64,000 nt of DNA from Gracilariopsis chorda (taxonomy: Eukaryota; Rhodophyta; Florideophyceae; Gracilariales; Gracilariaceae): assembly GCA_003194525.1 (NCBI GenBank), contig NBIV01000037.1, forward strand, positions 186,001 through 250,000, in the 5' to 3' direction. The notes under the pieces are model-generated. The model searched no databases, was not told the origin of the DNA, and saw only the letters and a list, made by a program, of their open reading frames with translations. A program made the position numbers and the translations under genes. This document shows, piece after piece, positions 50,989-60,856 of the stretch. Within the stretch, counting starts at the first letter, position 1. Each line of letters begins with the position of its first letter.

Positions 50989-52044
50989 TCAAAGTGACGG
51001 GCTGGAAACGGGAACGGCAGGGCCCCATGATGCATTAGCCGGACCGAATAACCAGAACGAGGCGGCAGTCACTCTGATCGTGCGGTCAAAATATGTCGAA
51101 GCCATCTTGTCACTTCGCGGGCCCCATCCGAATCGAGACAGCCGCACTTCCAGCGGTATACCCAATAAAACCTGCTCCGTATGAGCCCCAATGCGCAGCG
51201 AATGTGAAGTGAACTTTCCACCGGGCGGCGCCGTGATCTGCAAGATCTCAGGGCAGTTTTGCAGCGAACGAGTCAACCCACCGCCAGCGTTGGGGTTGTA
51301 CTCCTGTTCGCCGTCGAGTCCAAAGAAACGGGAGTGGTTTCCTCGCGCATGCTGCCAACGAAGCCAAAGATCTACTGGGGACGGTAGGTTGTTCCATCGC
51401 TCGTAGCGCACTAACGCAGCCTGACTAGCCTGCTTGCCCTTCACCAGGGACAGTCGTGCGGTCATCTCGTTTCCATCCAGGGAAACATTCAGAGGTAGTA
51501 TAGAAAGCACAGAGCTCTCCCGTACACCGTGGAGGCAGTAGGCAAAGACGCATGATGCAGCATCCCGAAGAGTAGCAGGAGATGAAGTCGACATCCCCAA
51601 CCCCCATATGCGTTGAATAATAGTGGCAGGGATCCCACAGCGGACTTCAGTCTTCGGAAAGTTTGCTTCTTCCCATCGCGAATACCCGCGGATTAGGGCT
51701 GCTACCAGCGGGAAGGATGGGATAGCATATCCGAGAGTGGTCTGGTGCATCTGCCGCACAGCACTGAGGTACTGCGGAATCGAAGCGCTCGACACCGACC
51801 GCCGCCCCGCTTCGCGCTCCAGCGTGAGCCATCCGATGAACGCGACGAAGTGTGCCTCTGTGACAGGTAGAATGGGACGACCCTCGGCATCGCAGAATGA
51901 GACCCACGTCTTCCACTGTGAGTTCCTGGTCGACGTGGTGCGCTCGCTCCAGGCGAAGTCGCTGAGCAGGGATGCTGACCTCCCCAAACCGCTGGACGGG
52001 GGCAACGTTCCAATGCGGCGCACTGCTTGGTCTGCCAGGGACAT
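50989..52044 (-). CDS. tyrosine recombinase of the YR retroelement
   Basis: 351 residues from ATG 52044, placed 20 bases after the RT stop in another frame. The frame stays open upstream to 54042, but that part is a shadow of the RT gene. Core-binding helices ('SERTTSTRNSQWKTWVSFCDAEG', 'FIGWLTLEREAGRRSVSSASIPQYLSAVRQMH') precede the catalytic part. This has 'FAYCLHGVRESSVLSILPLNV' (first Arg), 'TSHSLRIGAHTEQVLLGIP' (His and second Arg), 'RFGWGPRSDKMASTYFD' and the nucleophile Tyr near its end. It would join the circular cDNA to the genome. Confidence 0.85.
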   Translation of the reverse strand: MSLADQAVRRIGTLPPSSGLGRSASLLSDFAWSERTTSTRNSQWKTWVSFCDAEGRPILPVTEAHFVAFIGWLTLEREAGRRSVSSASIPQYLSAVRQMHQTTLGYAIPSFPLVAALIRGYSRWEEANFPKTEVRCGIPATIIQRIWGLGMSTSSPATLRDAASCVFAYCLHGVRESSVLSILPLNVSLDGNEMTARLSLVKGKQASQAALVRYERWNNLPSPVDLWLRWQHARGNHSRFFGLDGEQEYNPNAGGGLTRSLQNCPEILQITAPPGGKFTSHSLRIGAHTEQVLLGIPLEVRLSRFGWGPRSDKMASTYFDRTIRVTAASFWLFGPANASWGPAVPVSSPSL

Positions 52045-52064
52045 CCGCCGCGCAGCCCGAGGAC

Positions 52065-54257
52065 CTACTCGAGGTTCACTTCGAGGAGCAGCAGGCTCCA
52101 CTTCGGTTTGATGTGTCGCCAAGCCGTCCACACCGCCTCCGGGGGCACTTCTAGCCGCTCCGATCTCGTCGCGAGGTGCAACGCGGCGGCATGCCAAGGC
52201 TGTCGAGGCCAGTCCGGAATCAGCAAAACTGCCGGAGCCTTCGTCAATCGGAGCTTGCGCACAGTTGCGTTGATGAGGTCGACCGGTGGGCAGAGCAGGC
52301 GAACGTCCCGTCGGAGTTGCACTGGATGCTCCCCGACTGGGCGATAAGGGAATGAGTCCACTGGGGCTCGCATTCCATCCCGAACGGAATGCCGCAGCTC
52401 CCGCCGGATCTGCAAGTCGCCGCGAGGGACGCGTCGCGACAAGGCGTCGGCAAACTTGTTGGCGACTGACGGTATCCAATCCGTCCGAAGATGCAGGCCC
52501 AAGTGATCGAGGACGACCTTGAGCTTCCTCAGCTCGCGCATCATAGGCCGGCTGGCCGAGACAAACGAGTTTGTGATGTGCAAGACGGCCTGGTTGTCGA
52601 CATGTAAAAGCAAGTCCGCGTGTCCCTGTCGCACGACCTCCGTGCCCAGAGAGCCGGTGAGCAAAAGTCGAATGGCCTTCAGCTCGCAGTAGCTGATGCT
52701 TTCGGCTCGGTCTTTCCAGCTCCAAATACCCTGCGCCTTCCAATGGCCGGGGATACCTGGGCTCAGGTCTTCCGCATTGAGCGTACCACCCCACCCAACC
52801 TCTGCTGCGTCCGTGTGCATCGCTGCGGTAGGCGTGGTCGGAACCATCGGACGCCCTGCCAGTTCGGCTCGGGCCAAGCTCTGCCACTTCAACAAGTCTC
52901 GAATACTCTGATGGCTGAGCCGGTAGCGCCCACGTACATCCCTCCGCCTCGTCGAACCAATGTCCCAATAGAGGGCACGGGTGTAGAAGCGGGCCCATGG
53001 CATTGCAAGCGCCAATGACACGCAGACGCCACAGAAGTGTGACACAGCCTTCTTCGAAACCCACCGCCTGCCCAGTCGCACTTTTCTCAGCAGGCGTCTT
53101 GCGAGATCTTGGACCTTCGAAACCTTGCGCGGGGCGATGAAGAAGCGCATCTGCTCTGTGTCGATGCGAACGCCCAGATGCTCGACCACTCTTGCCCCAG
53201 ACCACTCGCCTTTCGTCGGGTGACGTTTTAAACCGAGTCGGTCTAAAAGAGCTTGGATTCGAACCGTCGCTCGTCGGCAGTGGTTTGGAGTCGACGTTTC
53301 TCCGTGCGGCGAAGGTGCGAATACGAAGTCGTCGAGGTACCCTAGCACACGATATCCGTAGCTGCGGACTTCCTGCACAAACGGGGCCATGAGCCGCGTA
53401 AACCACAAGGGAGAGCGGCCCCAACCTAAAGGAAGAGCCAAGCACTGATAGTAGCGAGCCTCCCACCTGAAGATGAACCAGTCTCTCATAGCGGGGTGAA
53501 GGCGGAAGTGCCGGTAGCCCTTCTCGATGTCCATTGATACCAGGTGGTCTCCCCGTTGTAAATCCATCGCAAATTCCGCCAATGACTCCATCTTCACCGA
53601 GCCCTTTCGCCATCGCTTCGACTGCAGTGATAGGTTCACTACAAAACGACCCTTCCGTCCATCGGATCCGTCTTGCCATACCACGAAGCTTGAAGAGATA
53701 ATTGAACCATTCTTCTTTGCCCGTGCTGCGTGCTCGGGAGATACCTCTTGGTAAATGCCGGAGCGACACCCTTGTGTGAGGTCGACTGCCGCAAAGGCTT
53801 TGTCTTCCTCCGACTGCGGGATATCTCCCAGCTCCATTCCTTCCCCAGGAATAAATGGAACTGAAGGGTGATCGAGAATCCCGAAACGGATCGCCCGGAG
53901 CAAGAACTCTGAGCAACCCAGCTGGCGCCATTCCTCGACGTGACATTGTGTCGCACGCCAGAGAGGGCGTCCAGTCCTTATGGCGACTAATTGTTGCCGG
54001 CAGCCCCACCTTTTCCAGAACGCTTTGTTGCGTTGCTGGCACTCATGGTGGCGACTGCCTTCATCAACTGGGTTGACAGATGCGTTTCCAACTTGTTCAT
54101 GGACTCCTGGAGATCGTCCGCGGCGGCAACCTCGTTGCGCCTTTCCAAGGTCGGCATCACGAGCTTGGCATATGCGGGGTCCTTTGCGGCCATCTTGTAG
54201 AATTCTGCACGAAGCCCGACAACTCGGAGTCCATAGCGAATGGAGACACCGGCCCAT
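52065..54257 (-). CDS. reverse transcriptase-RNase H of the YR retroelement
   Basis: The frame is 730 codons and overlaps the gag end; the conserved protein starts near 53970. RT motifs are 'KGRFVVNLSLQSK', 'LVSMDIEKGYRHFRLHP', 'FRWEARYYQCLALPLGWGRSP' and 'VLGYLDDFVFA' (YLDD). RNase H motifs are 'AMHTDAAEVGWGGTL', 'SYCELKAIRLLL' and 'LLLHVDNQAVLHIT', closing with 'NKFADALSRR'. The frame is -1 relative to gag. No methyltransferase domain is present, which also favours a Ngaro/PAT-like over a DIRS1-like element. Confidence 0.88.
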   Translation of the reverse strand: MGRCLHSLWTPSCRASCRILQDGRKGPRICQARDADLGKAQRGCRRGRSPGVHEQVGNASVNPVDEGSRHHECQQRNKAFWKRWGCRQQLVAIRTGRPLWRATQCHVEEWRQLGCSEFLLRAIRFGILDHPSVPFIPGEGMELGDIPQSEEDKAFAAVDLTQGCRSGIYQEVSPEHAARAKKNGSIISSSFVVWQDGSDGRKGRFVVNLSLQSKRWRKGSVKMESLAEFAMDLQRGDHLVSMDIEKGYRHFRLHPAMRDWFIFRWEARYYQCLALPLGWGRSPLWFTRLMAPFVQEVRSYGYRVLGYLDDFVFAPSPHGETSTPNHCRRATVRIQALLDRLGLKRHPTKGEWSGARVVEHLGVRIDTEQMRFFIAPRKVSKVQDLARRLLRKVRLGRRWVSKKAVSHFCGVCVSLALAMPWARFYTRALYWDIGSTRRRDVRGRYRLSHQSIRDLLKWQSLARAELAGRPMVPTTPTAAMHTDAAEVGWGGTLNAEDLSPGIPGHWKAQGIWSWKDRAESISYCELKAIRLLLTGSLGTEVVRQGHADLLLHVDNQAVLHITNSFVSASRPMMRELRKLKVVLDHLGLHLRTDWIPSVANKFADALSRRVPRGDLQIRRELRHSVRDGMRAPVDSFPYRPVGEHPVQLRRDVRLLCPPVDLINATVRKLRLTKAPAVLLIPDWPRQPWHAAALHLATRSERLEVPPEAVWTAWRHIKPKWSLLLLEVNLE

Positions 54258-54676
54258 ACATCGTATTGCAGAGCCTCAGGATCGTTTTTCTCTTCGATTG
54301 CCTAAGCCCTCAGATCCAAGGCTGCTTCATGAAACGCCATCCAATAGCCCGAGGCGTTAAAATAGTTCGCCTCATACTCGCTTACAGCACGAAGGCTGGA
54401 GTGTTTCTCCATCCCCCGACGGAGGGGCCACTCTTGATGCTCGAAGAAGCCGCCTGTAATGGCTCCCACACCTGGGCCTTGTTCAAACGGATACGGTGTG
54501 ATCCCAAAGTCCTTGTCATCGCGGCAGCGCCGGGCGATAAGCCCGTAGGATCGCAGCCAAGTCGAATCTATGTCTGCCTCTGCCAGCATCTTGCCCTGGC
54601 TAACGGCACGAGCCTTGGTGAGCATCTCGGCAACGAGCTTGCGGCTGTCACCGAAAGTGGGAGTAGAGGCAGCCAT
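53987..54676 (-). pseudogene. Gag-like ORF of the YR retroelement, one stop
   Basis: From ATG 54676 ('MAASTPTFGDSRKLVAEML') the frame gives a small acidic and basic helical protein of about 230 codons ending in a Gly/Asn-rich tail. A single TAG (54302-54304) splits it after 'ALDLRA'; the same frame then continues 'IEEKNDPEALQYDVWAGVSIRYG'. No zinc knuckle is seen. Position and size fit the gag of YR elements. Confidence 0.6.
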
Positions 54677-54786
54677 GAGGTGTGTTATTTGTGTTCTTAG
54701 TAGCGATACTCTGCAAAGAGTATTTGATCTGTTTTTTTTTGACCGTATGAAATGTGCCTGCCACCAGAAGTTCCGGGGACTCTCTT

Positions 54787-55009
54787 GGGAAAGAGAGAGG
54801 CATGCCCGGGCAGTCCGAAGCACGGGCAACCGCTCTCCACCTGTAGGCGCCGCGAGACGCCGGCGGCGAGCGGTACATTCGGGACACATGGTGCCATATA
54901 ACACTATAGGCTTACACCATCATACGCATCGTGTATGCCAGCGGTCTGGCCAACCTCGCTATACATGAATTAAATTGTTTCATCAGCATAAACACTTCTA
55001 CACACGACG
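54787..55009 (-). repeat. terminal direct repeat of the YR retroelement (5' side)
   Basis: 223 bp, partner of 50699-50921. It lies upstream of the gag start on the minus strand and presumably carries the promoter. Confidence 0.9.
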
Positions 55010-55126
55010 TAAAAGAGATGATGTATTGTGCGCAATTATAGAGTTGTCGGCAATAAACCAGGTTGAGTTGTCGACAATTCACGTTGTTACACCGCAAAGC
55101 TCTTGAGGTTGATTAGATTCGTTGTA

Positions 55127-55353
55127 TTGAGCGATCGTAAAGGGCACGGAACTGTCCAAAGTTTCGTAGAAGAGCCGAAAAGCCCGTCTAGTCAAGCTCA
55201 TTCCAGGGTGACATGCTGGGTGAATTCACCGACGGTCGGTGATGTTCACCCAAGCACCGCGCACCGTCACCGACGCAGGGTGCAGTGGGACCGAATCACC
55301 CAGTTCACCCAAAAAATACGGTGACGAAAATTCGTCACCCAAGTGTCATGGGG
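55127..55353 (-). repeat. right terminal inverted repeat of the PiggyBac-type element
   Basis: 227 bp, reverse complement of 35101-35327 with about four differences. It ends GGGG and is followed by TTAA (55354-55357). Confidence 0.95.
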
Positions 55354-55357
55354 TTAA

Positions 55358-55480
55358 TACTAACCAACAAATCTCAAAAATGTGGTTGCGTTTTAGTTAT
55401 CGTCGTACAGTACGAAGATACCGAAGGTACATCATGTTCATATGGCATATTGAAGCTTCCGAATGTAGAGCAAGCGCGAC
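55358..55480 (+). repeat. right half of a dispersed repeat split by the PiggyBac-type element
   Basis: The stretch with AGATACCGAAGGTACATCAT and ATTGAAGCTTCCGAAT matches 58650-58770. The left half of the same repeat ends at 35096. Confidence 0.6.
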
Positions 55481-55699
55481 AACGTGTAGTGTATATATCA
55501 AGCCTTTATTTCATGGAGAACGAGCCCTTATTCTCCATATTGTACTAAACACAATCGTAATTCACGAAGAAGCTAACCTTTTACGATGATTTTAACGTGC
55601 CAATAACTTTTGTGATACATGATGAAACTTTTTGTGATTCGAGGCTAGAATCTCTAGTATAGTAGCTCTTCGGTTTAATCGGGCGTCCCAAATGAATCT

Positions 55700-56460
55700 G
55701 TGAATATCTTCTTCGCTCGTGGGAGATCCTCAACAGCGGTGGTACATGTGGTCGAGTGGACGAGTGGACGAAGTGAACTGAGTATATTAGGAACGCCCAT
55801 GTCGGTAGCAAATGGTCGAGTGGGTTCTGATGGCTATTCAGGTTCTTCGTACGAATGCATTCCTTTCTTGCCTGATCTTCGAGAAGTTTATTTCAGTTGA
55901 ATTCGCAATCAAACGATTTCCAAGAAAAGTCCTAAATTGGAACCTCTCTTAGCTTTGATTGTTCAGAACAATCTCCTTAGTTTGCCGATGCAGCAGCAAG
56001 TACGAGTTCCAATCGATATGATAGATGTTAGAGCGGTTTTGTCGTTGTCTATTAGGGGAAAAAGGCTTCTTCAGCATTGGCTTGCGTTTGCTACATGCGA
56101 AAGGGATGCACGAAAGGCTGAAGTAACGCTTGCACAATTCTACCCCAAACACGTTTCCACCCTACATCCTGTGGCGACGTTTCTCGAAAACAGAACCTTG
56201 AGATGTGACTGTGGAACGAACGTGAAGAAAGACTGTGAGCACGTTGTGTACCGATGCCCTCGAACAAATACAGCCCGTAGAGAGATGTTAGCTGGTCTCC
56301 CAAGAAAATGTAAGGAAAGTATACAGCAGTTAATCCGACATGAGCCACAGAAGTTCTTGGCCTTTCTGAAAAGAGAAAGCTTTTACTGAAAGCTCTCCTT
56401 CAGCTTAGTAATAGAAAGCTGTTGTCCATAATAAAGAAGAAGAAGAAGAACAATCTCGTA
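55700..56460 (+). pseudogene. 5'-truncated LINE 3' end
   Basis: The clearest frame (55937-56389) is a LINE ORF2 C-terminus: helical sequence, then 'LRCDCGTNVKKDCEHVVYRCPRTNTARREML', the Cys/His knuckle before the end of many I/Jockey-like ORF2 proteins. Upstream in the same frame, behind a TAG near 55897, 'ELSILGTPMSVANGRVGSDGYSGSS' may be the end of a worn RNase H domain. An (AAG)n tail (about 56441-56460) marks the 3' end, typical of non-poly(A) LINEs. It belongs to a different family from the LINE at 29-35 kb. Confidence 0.6.
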
Positions 56461-57319
56461 GGAACTCACAGAAGATATAGGTGGCCAACGTTGTTGAACA
56501 CTGCTTTAGCATTCATTTTCGCTTTCCCGAGCGGTTCAGTACGATCTATTCAGTGTCTAAAAACGAAGTGCCCATTGACGATTGGGTTTGCGTACTTTGA
56601 ATGTATCATATGGTGGAATGAAGAAGGCAACAGTCCTCGGAAACGAAACGATTCTGCGGTTGAACACGCCTAGACACCTAATGCATTCTTAGTATAGTAG
56701 TAACCCAGTGTGTGTAGCACGACTCCGGGTTGTAGCTAATAGCTATCGTACGAAGAACGCGTTATAGGTTGTAGGGGTCCTTAGCAAACCCCCGGGCTAA
56801 CATAGAATTGATGTTACTCGTTCGTAAACAGAGAGAGAGAGAATGTATCATCCGTTTTGATGACGCAAGTTCTGTTAACAAAGTCTTGACGGAGCACCTG
56901 GAGTAGGAGGTGTGCTGTCTCTACGCGCGATTTATTTATCTACGCTGAAAGGTTTGCCTGTTTCGGCTCGGCTTACGGCTTAGGTTGTGATGATTGCTGA
57001 ATATTTGTCCCGTGTGATAGCAAGCAAGTATCGAGACCACTAGTAGTGACTGAAAATCCAACCATGCTAAGGTTAGAATCTGTTTCAATTTGCGTAGTAC
57101 TCGGTTTAGAACGCCAGCAACATTCCTGTGTAGTAGTACGGTTCCTCTTTGTAGAAGTGAATTTGTGTGCATGAATGTTATACGCTATCCAGCAAAGCTT
57201 TGAGTTGGAAAATGCACCTTGCCCAAGCAGATTCACAAGTTCTTTATAAGCGACTGCGTGTTCCGACCACGCCTTCGTTTACCTCTTCAAGCGATTTCTC
57301 ATCGAAGCAAAATCATATC
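56461..57319. other. upstream region of the secreted-protein gene
   Basis: No gene is recognised. A short GA run lies near 56830. The frame of the next gene is open upstream to 57167, but the hydrophobic signal sequence places the start at 57320. Confidence 0.4.
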
Positions 57320-57988
57320 ATGATGCGTCTCTCAACAATTCTGTTTTCGTTGCTTGTGATGCTCGGTTTTGCGAGCACGCAAAGCGTACGTAGGGGTTTC
57401 TGTCCCGACCGCTGCGAATACCGTCAAAACGCTTATTCAAGGGCCAAACGTCTCTGTGAGCATCCATATTTCAGATATCTATGTGAAGTGAGTTCATGCA
57501 GCACTACAAAAGGTCAAAATGGGTTTAAATGTGGGTCTCATCCGAACTCTCTTGTGATTCCAACCGGATATCTATCCTCAGTGGAACTAGTAATGGAATA
57601 CATTTGGCACATAGATCCCTCCAGACAGAACGAACGCTATCTAAACAGCCATATCTACTACTTCTGGGATGTGGATATCGAGGGCGATAGAACTGGCACG
57701 AGAGGAGACACGAGGTATGTATTCGATCTACACACTGCATATACCACTGGCGTGTTGACCGAACGCGAAATTCTGGTACACGCAGATTGGCATACAGATG
57801 TGAATTATGGTCCTGTTCATTATCGGGTGTACTATCGGCGAAAGGATGATAAGAGTGAGCTTCCGGGAAGCATTGATTTACAGGTGCATCCTGGAACCAA
57901 GCCTTCAATTAACGCGACGTTGGTGGCGAAGTTGCACATTGGGATACAGAGGGTTCTCACAAGCGTTCGAGTGGAGCTGGTGAACTAA
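57320..57988 (+). CDS. small secreted protein, unknown function
   Basis: 222 residues from ATG 57320. A clear signal peptide ('MMRLSTILFSLLVMLGFASTQS') is followed by a Cys-rich segment (residues about 28-72 with six Cys: 'FCPDRCEYRQN', 'LCEHPYFRYLCEVSSCS', 'FKCGSHP'). A 140-residue part without Cys follows, rich in Tyr, His and Asp ('YIWHIDPSRQNERYLNSHIYYFWDVDIEGD'), which suggests a beta-rich extracellular domain. No known family is recognised. The frame is intact and single-exon. It is probably exported or in the cell wall. Confidence 0.65.
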   Translation: MMRLSTILFSLLVMLGFASTQSVRRGFCPDRCEYRQNAYSRAKRLCEHPYFRYLCEVSSCSTTKGQNGFKCGSHPNSLVIPTGYLSSVELVMEYIWHIDPSRQNERYLNSHIYYFWDVDIEGDRTGTRGDTRYVFDLHTAYTTGVLTEREILVHADWHTDVNYGPVHYRVYYRRKDDKSELPGSIDLQVHPGTKPSINATLVAKLHIGIQRVLTSVRVELVN

Positions 57989-58559
57989 ACCAGGGCTTCG
58001 TCTTTCGGTGCTGGTCTGGAGTTCGGAAAATGCAAGCCACATTTGGCTCTTTTCTAAAAGATATTGGTGAACAAATGCTCAAAGCTGAGCGTGCTAGTAT
58101 GGGTGAAGCTGCAAGAGAGCCATGATAGTGATCATTCTCATTACTTAAAGCTATCCATATGTCATACATATTATGTATCGTTGACGGAAAGTTAGCGGGG
58201 TGGGGAAGATAGATAGATTTCTGTAGCGCCAAGAGAGCCACCACCTTTGGCTGAGTATTGCTGTGCATTTGCTAGGCAAATGCGCGATGGATATCCTTGC
58301 GGCCGATGGCCCTGCGAAAACGAACTTAAGTTGGAGTAAAACTGGAAAGTTCGCGCGCGACAGAAGTTCCAAAGTACTATATTACGCAAGCGAGGCGCGC
58401 TTGTCAACGAAACGAACAGTTTGGTCGGGGTGACATATATACTTCCACAAAAAGGTAACACGACAAGGAGTTTTAAAAGGACATCGGTGTGTTCTTGGCA
58501 TTCTTTGGCAATGTATCTGAGCTTTTTGCGTTTTATCTACTCTCCTACGTCCAATCACG
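57989..58559. other. no recognisable gene
   Basis: Intergenic sequence with short frames only. Confidence 0.4.
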
Positions 58560-58770
58560 CCCTACGCGCAAGTGGTTTTCGAAGTGATATAGCAACTGTC
58601 AGTACATAAACAACTGTGAAAGACCACATTTTGAGCGAACGCACTACATGCTAAGCTAGCAATTCTTGTAAGCTTGGTTGCCTTTCTTGCTCGTCGCACA
58701 AAGATACCGAAGGTTCATCTTATGATCATCACCCATGGGGCAGATTGAAGCTTCCGAATAGAGAGCAGGC
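58560..58770 (+). repeat. uninterrupted relative of the PiggyBac target repeat
   Basis: The order GCGCAAGTGGTTTTC, GATATAGCAACTG, AGTACATAAACAA, GAGCGAACGCAC, AGATACCGAAGGTTCATC and ATTGAAGCTTCCGAAT is the same as in the joined flanks 34999-35096 and 55358-55480 of the PiggyBac-type element. It shows roughly what the empty site looked like. Confidence 0.6.
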
Positions 58771-58889
58771 ACCTGGCAAAAATGTTAGGGATTTTAGTGG
58801 GTCAAAGTTGGAGAATACTTGGCTTGCATTCATTGGACATCGTGTCAGATTACAGCGACCGATGAACGTGATTTGCCCCATGCCACTTG

Positions 58890-58995
58890 CAGTTGACGCA
58901 CTGTGATAACCAAAACCACTACGCCACAAGTCCGGTGTGAACCATTGCAGTGACCCCTATGACAACGCACATATTCACCACACACACGTTGCCCC
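58890..58995 (-). repeat. tRNA-like dispersed repeat (SINE-like), copy 2
   Basis: Minus-strand box A-like sequence TGGCGTAGTGG (58917-58927) within about 100 bp matching 28960-29070. Box B is degenerate here. Confidence 0.4.
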
Positions 58996-59325
58996 AATGA
59001 AATGGTTCAACTCTCTCCTATCCTCCGATCATCGGACATATGCAGCATCATCTTCCGCACGCCTCCACCACCCCGAGCGCTCATCTCTATCACTAGAGAT
59101 AGACGGAGAACACCATCTACGCGGCCCATCCGGATCGCGCCTATTAACGCATTGAGAGTCTCTTCCGAACGCTCGATCCAACGCGCTTTTCTCCGTACCG
59201 ATCCGCGCTTCACAACTTAGTCTGTCGCACATCCTGTTCCGTCTTCTCATTCGACTCACGGAGTTGTCCTTTGTGCCCGATCGCCCATTGGTTGCCGCTT
59301 CGCACTGTTCCAACCTCCGTTCAAC
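58996..59325. promoter_or_regulatory. 5' region of citrate synthase
   Basis: Moderately GC-rich with pyrimidine-rich patches. No TATA box is evident. Short competing frames show no family resemblance. Confidence 0.35.
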
Positions 59326-60735
59326 ATGTTTCTCTATCGCGTTCCATCCGTTATACCCCACCTGCGCAACCATATCCGCCGAGCAACCACGATCGCGCCG
59401 GCAGATACATCCGGTTTGAAAGGAATCTTTGCTGCCAAACTCCCGGCTGCCATAGAAGAGGTCAAAGAAGTGCGTGCGAAATATGGCGACAAACAGCTGG
59501 GAACCTGCACTGTCGCACAAGCATATGGCGGAATGCGGGGCGTCAAAGCCATGACCTATGAAACATCGCACCTGGATACCGTAGACGGCATTCGCTTTCG
59601 TGGCTACACCCTTCCTGAGTGTCAAGAGCTGTTGCCCAAGGCGAAGGGTGGCTCCGAACCCATGCCTGAAGGCCTGTTCTGGCTCTTGCTGACAGGTGAG
59701 ATCCCGACCGATAAGCAGATCGATGCTCTCAGAAGTGATCTGGCAGCCAGAGCCAAACTCCCTCAAACTGTGATCGATGCTATTGATGCTTTGCCTCTTG
59801 ACATGCATCCCATGTCTCAGTTCTCCGTTGCTATTCTAGCGATGCAGCAGCAAAGTGTCATGGCACAGGAGTATGCGATGGGTACGCCGAAGAGCATGTT
59901 TTGGGAACATTGCTTGGAAGACTCTCTCATTATTCTCGCACAGCTCCCAGAGGTGGCTGCCCGCATCTACAGAAGATCTTTCAAAGGAGGAACCTACATA
60001 CCGAGCAATGCCGGAGAGCTCGATATGAGCGCCAACTTCGCTCGCATGATGGGCTTTGACGATCCCGTTTTCGATGACCTCATGAGATTGTACCTCACTA
60101 TTCACGCTGATCATGAAGGAGGCAATGTCTCAGCTCATGCTGTCCGTTTGGTTGGGTCGGCCCTGAGCGATCCGTTCCTTTCTTTATCTGCTGGAATAAA
60201 CGGCCTTGCTGGTCCGCTGCACGGTCTAGCCAACCAAGAAGTTCTTCGCTGGATCATGAACCTCATGGCTAAACTGGGTGACAAGGTACCTGATAAGGAG
60301 AATCTCACCGAGCTCTGCTGGGAAACGCTCAACTCAGGACAGGTGATTCCCGGATATGGTCACGCTGTGCTTCGCAAGACCGATCCAAGATACACATGTC
60401 AACGCGAGTTCGCGCTCAAACACCTGCCGGACGATGAAATGTTCAAGTTGGTGTCTCTCTTGTACGAAGTCGTCCCTAAGGTGCTTTCTGAGCATGGAAA
60501 GGTGAAGAATCCGTGGCCCAATGTTGACGCACACTCTGGTGTAATGCTCAGGTACTTCGGACTCACCGAAGAATTGTACTATACAGTGCTGTTTGGCGTT
60601 TCACGTGCTATTGGACCTTTAGCGAGCCTGATTTGGGATCGGGCTCTTGGACTACCGATTGAGCGCCCCAAGTCGGTCACTACGAGCTGGATCAAGAATC
60701 ATTTTGAGAATGAGGCGGCTCAAGTCCAAGCATGA
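59326..60735 (+). CDS. citrate synthase, mitochondrial (type I)
   Basis: Catalyses acetyl-CoA + oxaloacetate to citrate, the entry step of the TCA cycle. 469 residues, close to the usual 460-470 for the eukaryotic dimeric form, and single-exon. The first about 25 residues ('[22 protein letters not shown]') are basic and hydroxylated with no acidic residue, a typical mitochondrial presequence. Catalytic residues are in place: His299 ('[12 protein letters not shown]'), His346 ('PGYGHAVLR') and Asp401 ('[15 protein letters not shown]'), with spacings of 47 and 55 as in animal enzymes. '[25 protein letters not shown]' is also diagnostic. No lesion is seen. The gene converges with the reductase gene on the other strand, 121 bp downstream. 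Confidence 0.95.
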   Translation: MFLYRVPSVIPHLRNHIRRATTIAPADTSGLKGIFAAKLPAAIEEVKEVRAKYGDKQLGTCTVAQAYGGMRGVKAMTYETSHLDTVDGIRFRGYTLPECQELLPKAKGGSEPMPEGLFWLLLTGEIPTDKQIDALRSDLAARAKLPQTVIDAIDALPLDMHPMSQFSVAILAMQQQSVMAQEYAMGTPKSMFWEHCLEDSLIILAQLPEVAARIYRRSFKGGTYIPSNAGELDMSANFARMMGFDDPVFDDLMRLYLTIHADHEGGNVSAHAVRLVGSALSDPFLSLSAGINGLAGPLHGLANQEVLRWIMNLMAKLGDKVPDKENLTELCWETLNSGQVIPGYGHAVLRKTDPRYTCQREFALKHLPDDEMFKLVSLLYEVVPKVLSEHGKVKNPWPNVDAHSGVMLRYFGLTEELYYTVLFGVSRAIGPLASLIWDRALGLPIERPKSVTTSWIKNHFENEAAQVQA

Positions 60736-60856
60736 TTCAACAAAACAACACCATCCTCTGAAGCAGCACACTCTGCTGAGCCGCGCTTCTTCATGAGCAC
60801 TAATTTTGTTATCAATGTTTCGATTTTCTTTTAGACGATACTACCATAAACACATT

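Larger units (their letters stand above)
50699..55009 (-). mobile_element. tyrosine-recombinase (DIRS/PAT/Ngaro-like) retrotransposon
   Basis: 4.3 kb bounded by 223-bp direct repeats. Minus-strand genes in order are a small gag, RT-RNase H and a tyrosine recombinase. No DDE integrase or aspartic protease is present. No target duplication is seen, as expected for YR integration. The gag has one stop; the RT and recombinase frames are open. Confidence 0.88.
35101..55353 (+). mobile_element. PiggyBac-type transposon with two nested retroelements
   Basis: TTAA stands on both sides (35097-35100 and 55354-55357). The ends begin CCCC, as in PiggyBac elements, and are 227-bp inverted repeats differing at about four positions. 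The single long plus-strand frame encodes a DDD transposase-nuclease fusion. A gypsy element (39046-49797) splits the frame near its 3' end, and a tyrosine-recombinase retroelement (50699-55009) lies in the 3' untranslated part. Without the inserts the transposon would be about 5.2 kb. It sits in a dispersed repeat that has an unfilled relative near 58.6 kb. Confidence 0.85.

Noticed and set aside
52065-54042. N-terminal two thirds of the 1017-codon minus-strand frame that ends at 50989
   Set aside because: It is a shadow of the reverse transcriptase gene in another frame; only the part from ATG 52044 has recombinase motifs.
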